Shown one piece after another: positions 5,354 through 5,982 of a DNA stretch of 5,982 nucleotides (within the stretch, counting starts at the first letter, position 1; every line of letters starts with the position of its first letter). The notes under the pieces were generated by a model, which was not told where the DNA came from, did no database searches, and saw nothing but the letters and a program-made list of their open reading frames with translations. This DNA comes from an uncultured Lachnospiraceae bacterium. GTDB lineage: Bacteria; Bacillota; Clostridia; Lachnospirales; Lachnospiraceae. The stretch is taken from NCBI GenBank assembly GCA_902803745.1, contig CADCRB010000060.1, forward strand, positions 1-5,982, given 5' to 3'. The position numbers and the translations under genes are program-made.

Positions 5354-5425
5354 AGCGGATAGCGGGAATCGAACCCGTGTGTCCGGCTTGGGAAGCCGGC
5401 GCACTAACCACTGTGCTATATCCGC
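5354..5425 (-). tRNA. tRNA-Gly(CCC)
   Basis: A full cloverleaf folds on the minus strand. The 7-bp acceptor GCGGATA/TATCCGC is fully paired, with discriminator U73, typical of bacterial tRNA-Gly. The D arm is GCAC/GTGC with an 8-base loop containing GG. The anticodon arm is CCGGC/GCCGG with loop TTCCCAA, giving anticodon CCC (complement of 5390-5392), which reads GGG. The variable loop is 4 bases and the T loop is TTCGATT. The T stem ACGGG/CCCGC has an A-C mismatch at its outermost pair (49-65). The CCA end is not encoded (T's follow U73), so CCA must be added by nucleotidyltransferase. Confidence 0.96.
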
Positions 5426-5440
5426 AAATATGCTTGTCAT

Positions 5441-5468
5441 TTTATACCTATATTTATGTAAATGTCAA
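5441..5468 (-). promoter_or_regulatory. strong promoter of tRNA-Gly
   Basis: On the minus strand a perfect TTGACA (5468-5463), a 16-base AT-rich spacer and TATAAA (5446-5441; 5 of 6) lie just upstream of the tRNA. Transcription would start near 5434, about nine bases before the mature 5' end. This is the best promoter on the window together with the ECF one, and may also feed the DUF3048 pair by read-through. Confidence 0.85.
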
Positions 5469-5475
5469 GGAATAC

Positions 5476-5493
5476 CGTAACAATTACGTAACA
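5476..5493. repeat. tandem 7-base motif at 11-base period upstream of the tRNA promoter
   Basis: CGTAACA occurs at 5476-5482 and again at 5487-5493, so equivalent bases are 11 apart, about one helical turn. The nearer copy ends 7 bases upstream of the -35 box of the tRNA-Gly promoter. A perfect 10-base palindrome, TGAGATCTCA, follows at 5497-5506. The layout would suit an activator or dimer bound on one DNA face, but no known regulator is recognised. Confidence 0.5.
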
Positions 5494-5556
5494 TTTTGAG
5501 ATCTCATCCCCTACGCTGATCCAGGGTCTTCAGATGTGCGCTGTAAGGCAGGCAGA

Positions 5557-5982
5557 TCACTCCCCACTCCTGTATCTTCTCAGAGCATTACAGACCGCGG
5601 CATATGCAGTCGCATAAGAATTATACGATCCCCTGAGATATCCCAGATTCCTTTCTATATTATTACCCGCAAGATAATCCTTTGCAGCGCTCTCCACGCT
5701 CATAGAAAATCCTCCGAAATTCCTCGCGCCCACTGTTAAGGATGAGGATTTAATGGCATGGACTATTATCATATAGTTCTGCCAGTCATCGGTCTTGATA
5801 AAACGCTCCAGCTTTTCCGCATTCTCATCCTGAATCTCAAGATATGCATCCACAACGGCATTATATGTTTCTTCATCACCGCAGGTCTCTATTCCTTCTT
5901 TAAGGTCTATTTCCCAGACATTCCCGGCACCGGGCGGCGGGCCTCCCATACCGGGCGGCGGACCCGCAGGAGCTGATCCTTC
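5557..5982 (-). CDS. C-terminal HPt domain of a multidomain phosphorelay protein (5' part missing)
   Basis: The frame is open to the right edge, so only the last 141 residues are visible; the ATG at 5949 falls inside a linker and is not the start. A Pro/Gly linker (GPPPGMGGPPPGAG, visible residues 7-20) leads into a helical HPt domain (about 21-135). The phosphoacceptor is H75 in HAIKSSS, matching the HPt signature HxxK[GS]S; K78 and the small residues after it are conserved features. Such a domain at the C-terminus, behind a flexible Pro-rich linker, is typical of hybrid sensor kinases and receiver-HPt proteins. There it shuttles phosphate between a receiver domain and a response regulator. 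The kinase or receiver parts lie beyond the window and are inferred only. The 131 bases after the stop, up to the tRNA, contain no clear terminator. Confidence 0.9.
   Translation of the reverse strand, partial: EGSAPAGPPPGMGGPPPGAGNVWEIDLKEGIETCGDEETYNAVVDAYLEIQDENAEKLERFIKTDDWQNYMIIVHAIKSSSLTVGARNFGGFSMSVESAAKDYLAGNNIERNLGYLRGSYNSYATAYAAVCNALRRYRSGE
5929..5961 (-). repeat. 21-base in-frame repeat encoding GPPPG[M/A]G
   Basis: The 12-base sequence ACCGGGCGGCGG (plus strand) occurs at 5929-5940 and 5950-5961, exactly 21 bases apart. This encodes two consecutive 7-residue units of the linker in front of the HPt domain. It is much more GC-rich than the surrounding gene. The period is a multiple of three, so copy-number change would alter linker length without breaking the frame. 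Confidence 0.7.

Noticed and set aside
5497..5535. Terminator for the HPt-containing gene
   Set aside because: The TGAGATCTCA palindrome and the CCCT/AGGG pairing are short and lack a following T run on the minus strand.
1..5982. Insertion sequence, phage, CRISPR, toxin-antitoxin or defence system
   Set aside because: No transposase, integrase, repeat array, restriction or toxin-like gene was found. All substantial frames match household families except one small protein.

Overview
The window looks like chromosomal DNA from an anaerobic Gram-positive bacterium of the Lachnospiraceae type (Butyrivibrio, Roseburia and relatives). This is inferred, not proven. The pointers are strong AGGAGG-like ribosome sites, a YerB/DUF3048 lipoprotein, an ECF-type vitamin transporter subunit, a FliY/CheC-type phosphatase, a cytoplasmic GH13 glucan hydrolase, and a tRNA gene without an encoded CCA. 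No mobile element, CRISPR array, integrase or phage gene is visible, and both edges cut through genes.

Layout. Positions 1-1525 (minus) hold the first 508 codons of an intracellular alpha-amylase-family (GH13) enzyme that runs off the left edge. A 315-base divergent spacer (1526-1840) separates it from a stand-alone CheC/FliY-type CheY-P phosphatase (1841-2446, plus), which ends in a good hairpin terminator. Converging on that terminator is an ECF transporter S component (2494-3051, minus), best read from a TTG start. Its promoter interleaves with that of a divergent HAD-superfamily phosphatase (3161-3829, plus). A convergent junction with an inverted repeat spanning both stop codons follows. 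The minus-strand pair 5295-3851 comes next: a DUF3048 lipoprotein overlapping a small uncharacterised cytosolic protein. Upstream of that pair are a tRNA-Gly(CCC) gene with a near-consensus promoter and, at the right edge, the C-terminus of a multidomain phosphorelay protein ending in an HPt domain.

How the genes work together. Most are single-gene units with unrelated household roles: alpha-glucan breakdown, vitamin or cofactor uptake, phosphate ester hydrolysis, decoding of GGG. Two signal-transduction parts (CheC-type phosphatase and HPt terminus) lie about 3 kb apart, with no evidence that they belong to one pathway. The only clear coupling is the lipoprotein/small-protein overlap. The DUF3048 gene has no obvious promoter of its own and may depend on read-through from the tRNA promoter.

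I did not find a convincing new multi-gene system. The best leads are the orphan two-site phosphatase, the possible tRNA-mRNA read-through unit with its 11-base tandem motif, the overlapping small-protein gene, and the unexplained tail on the GH13 enzyme.
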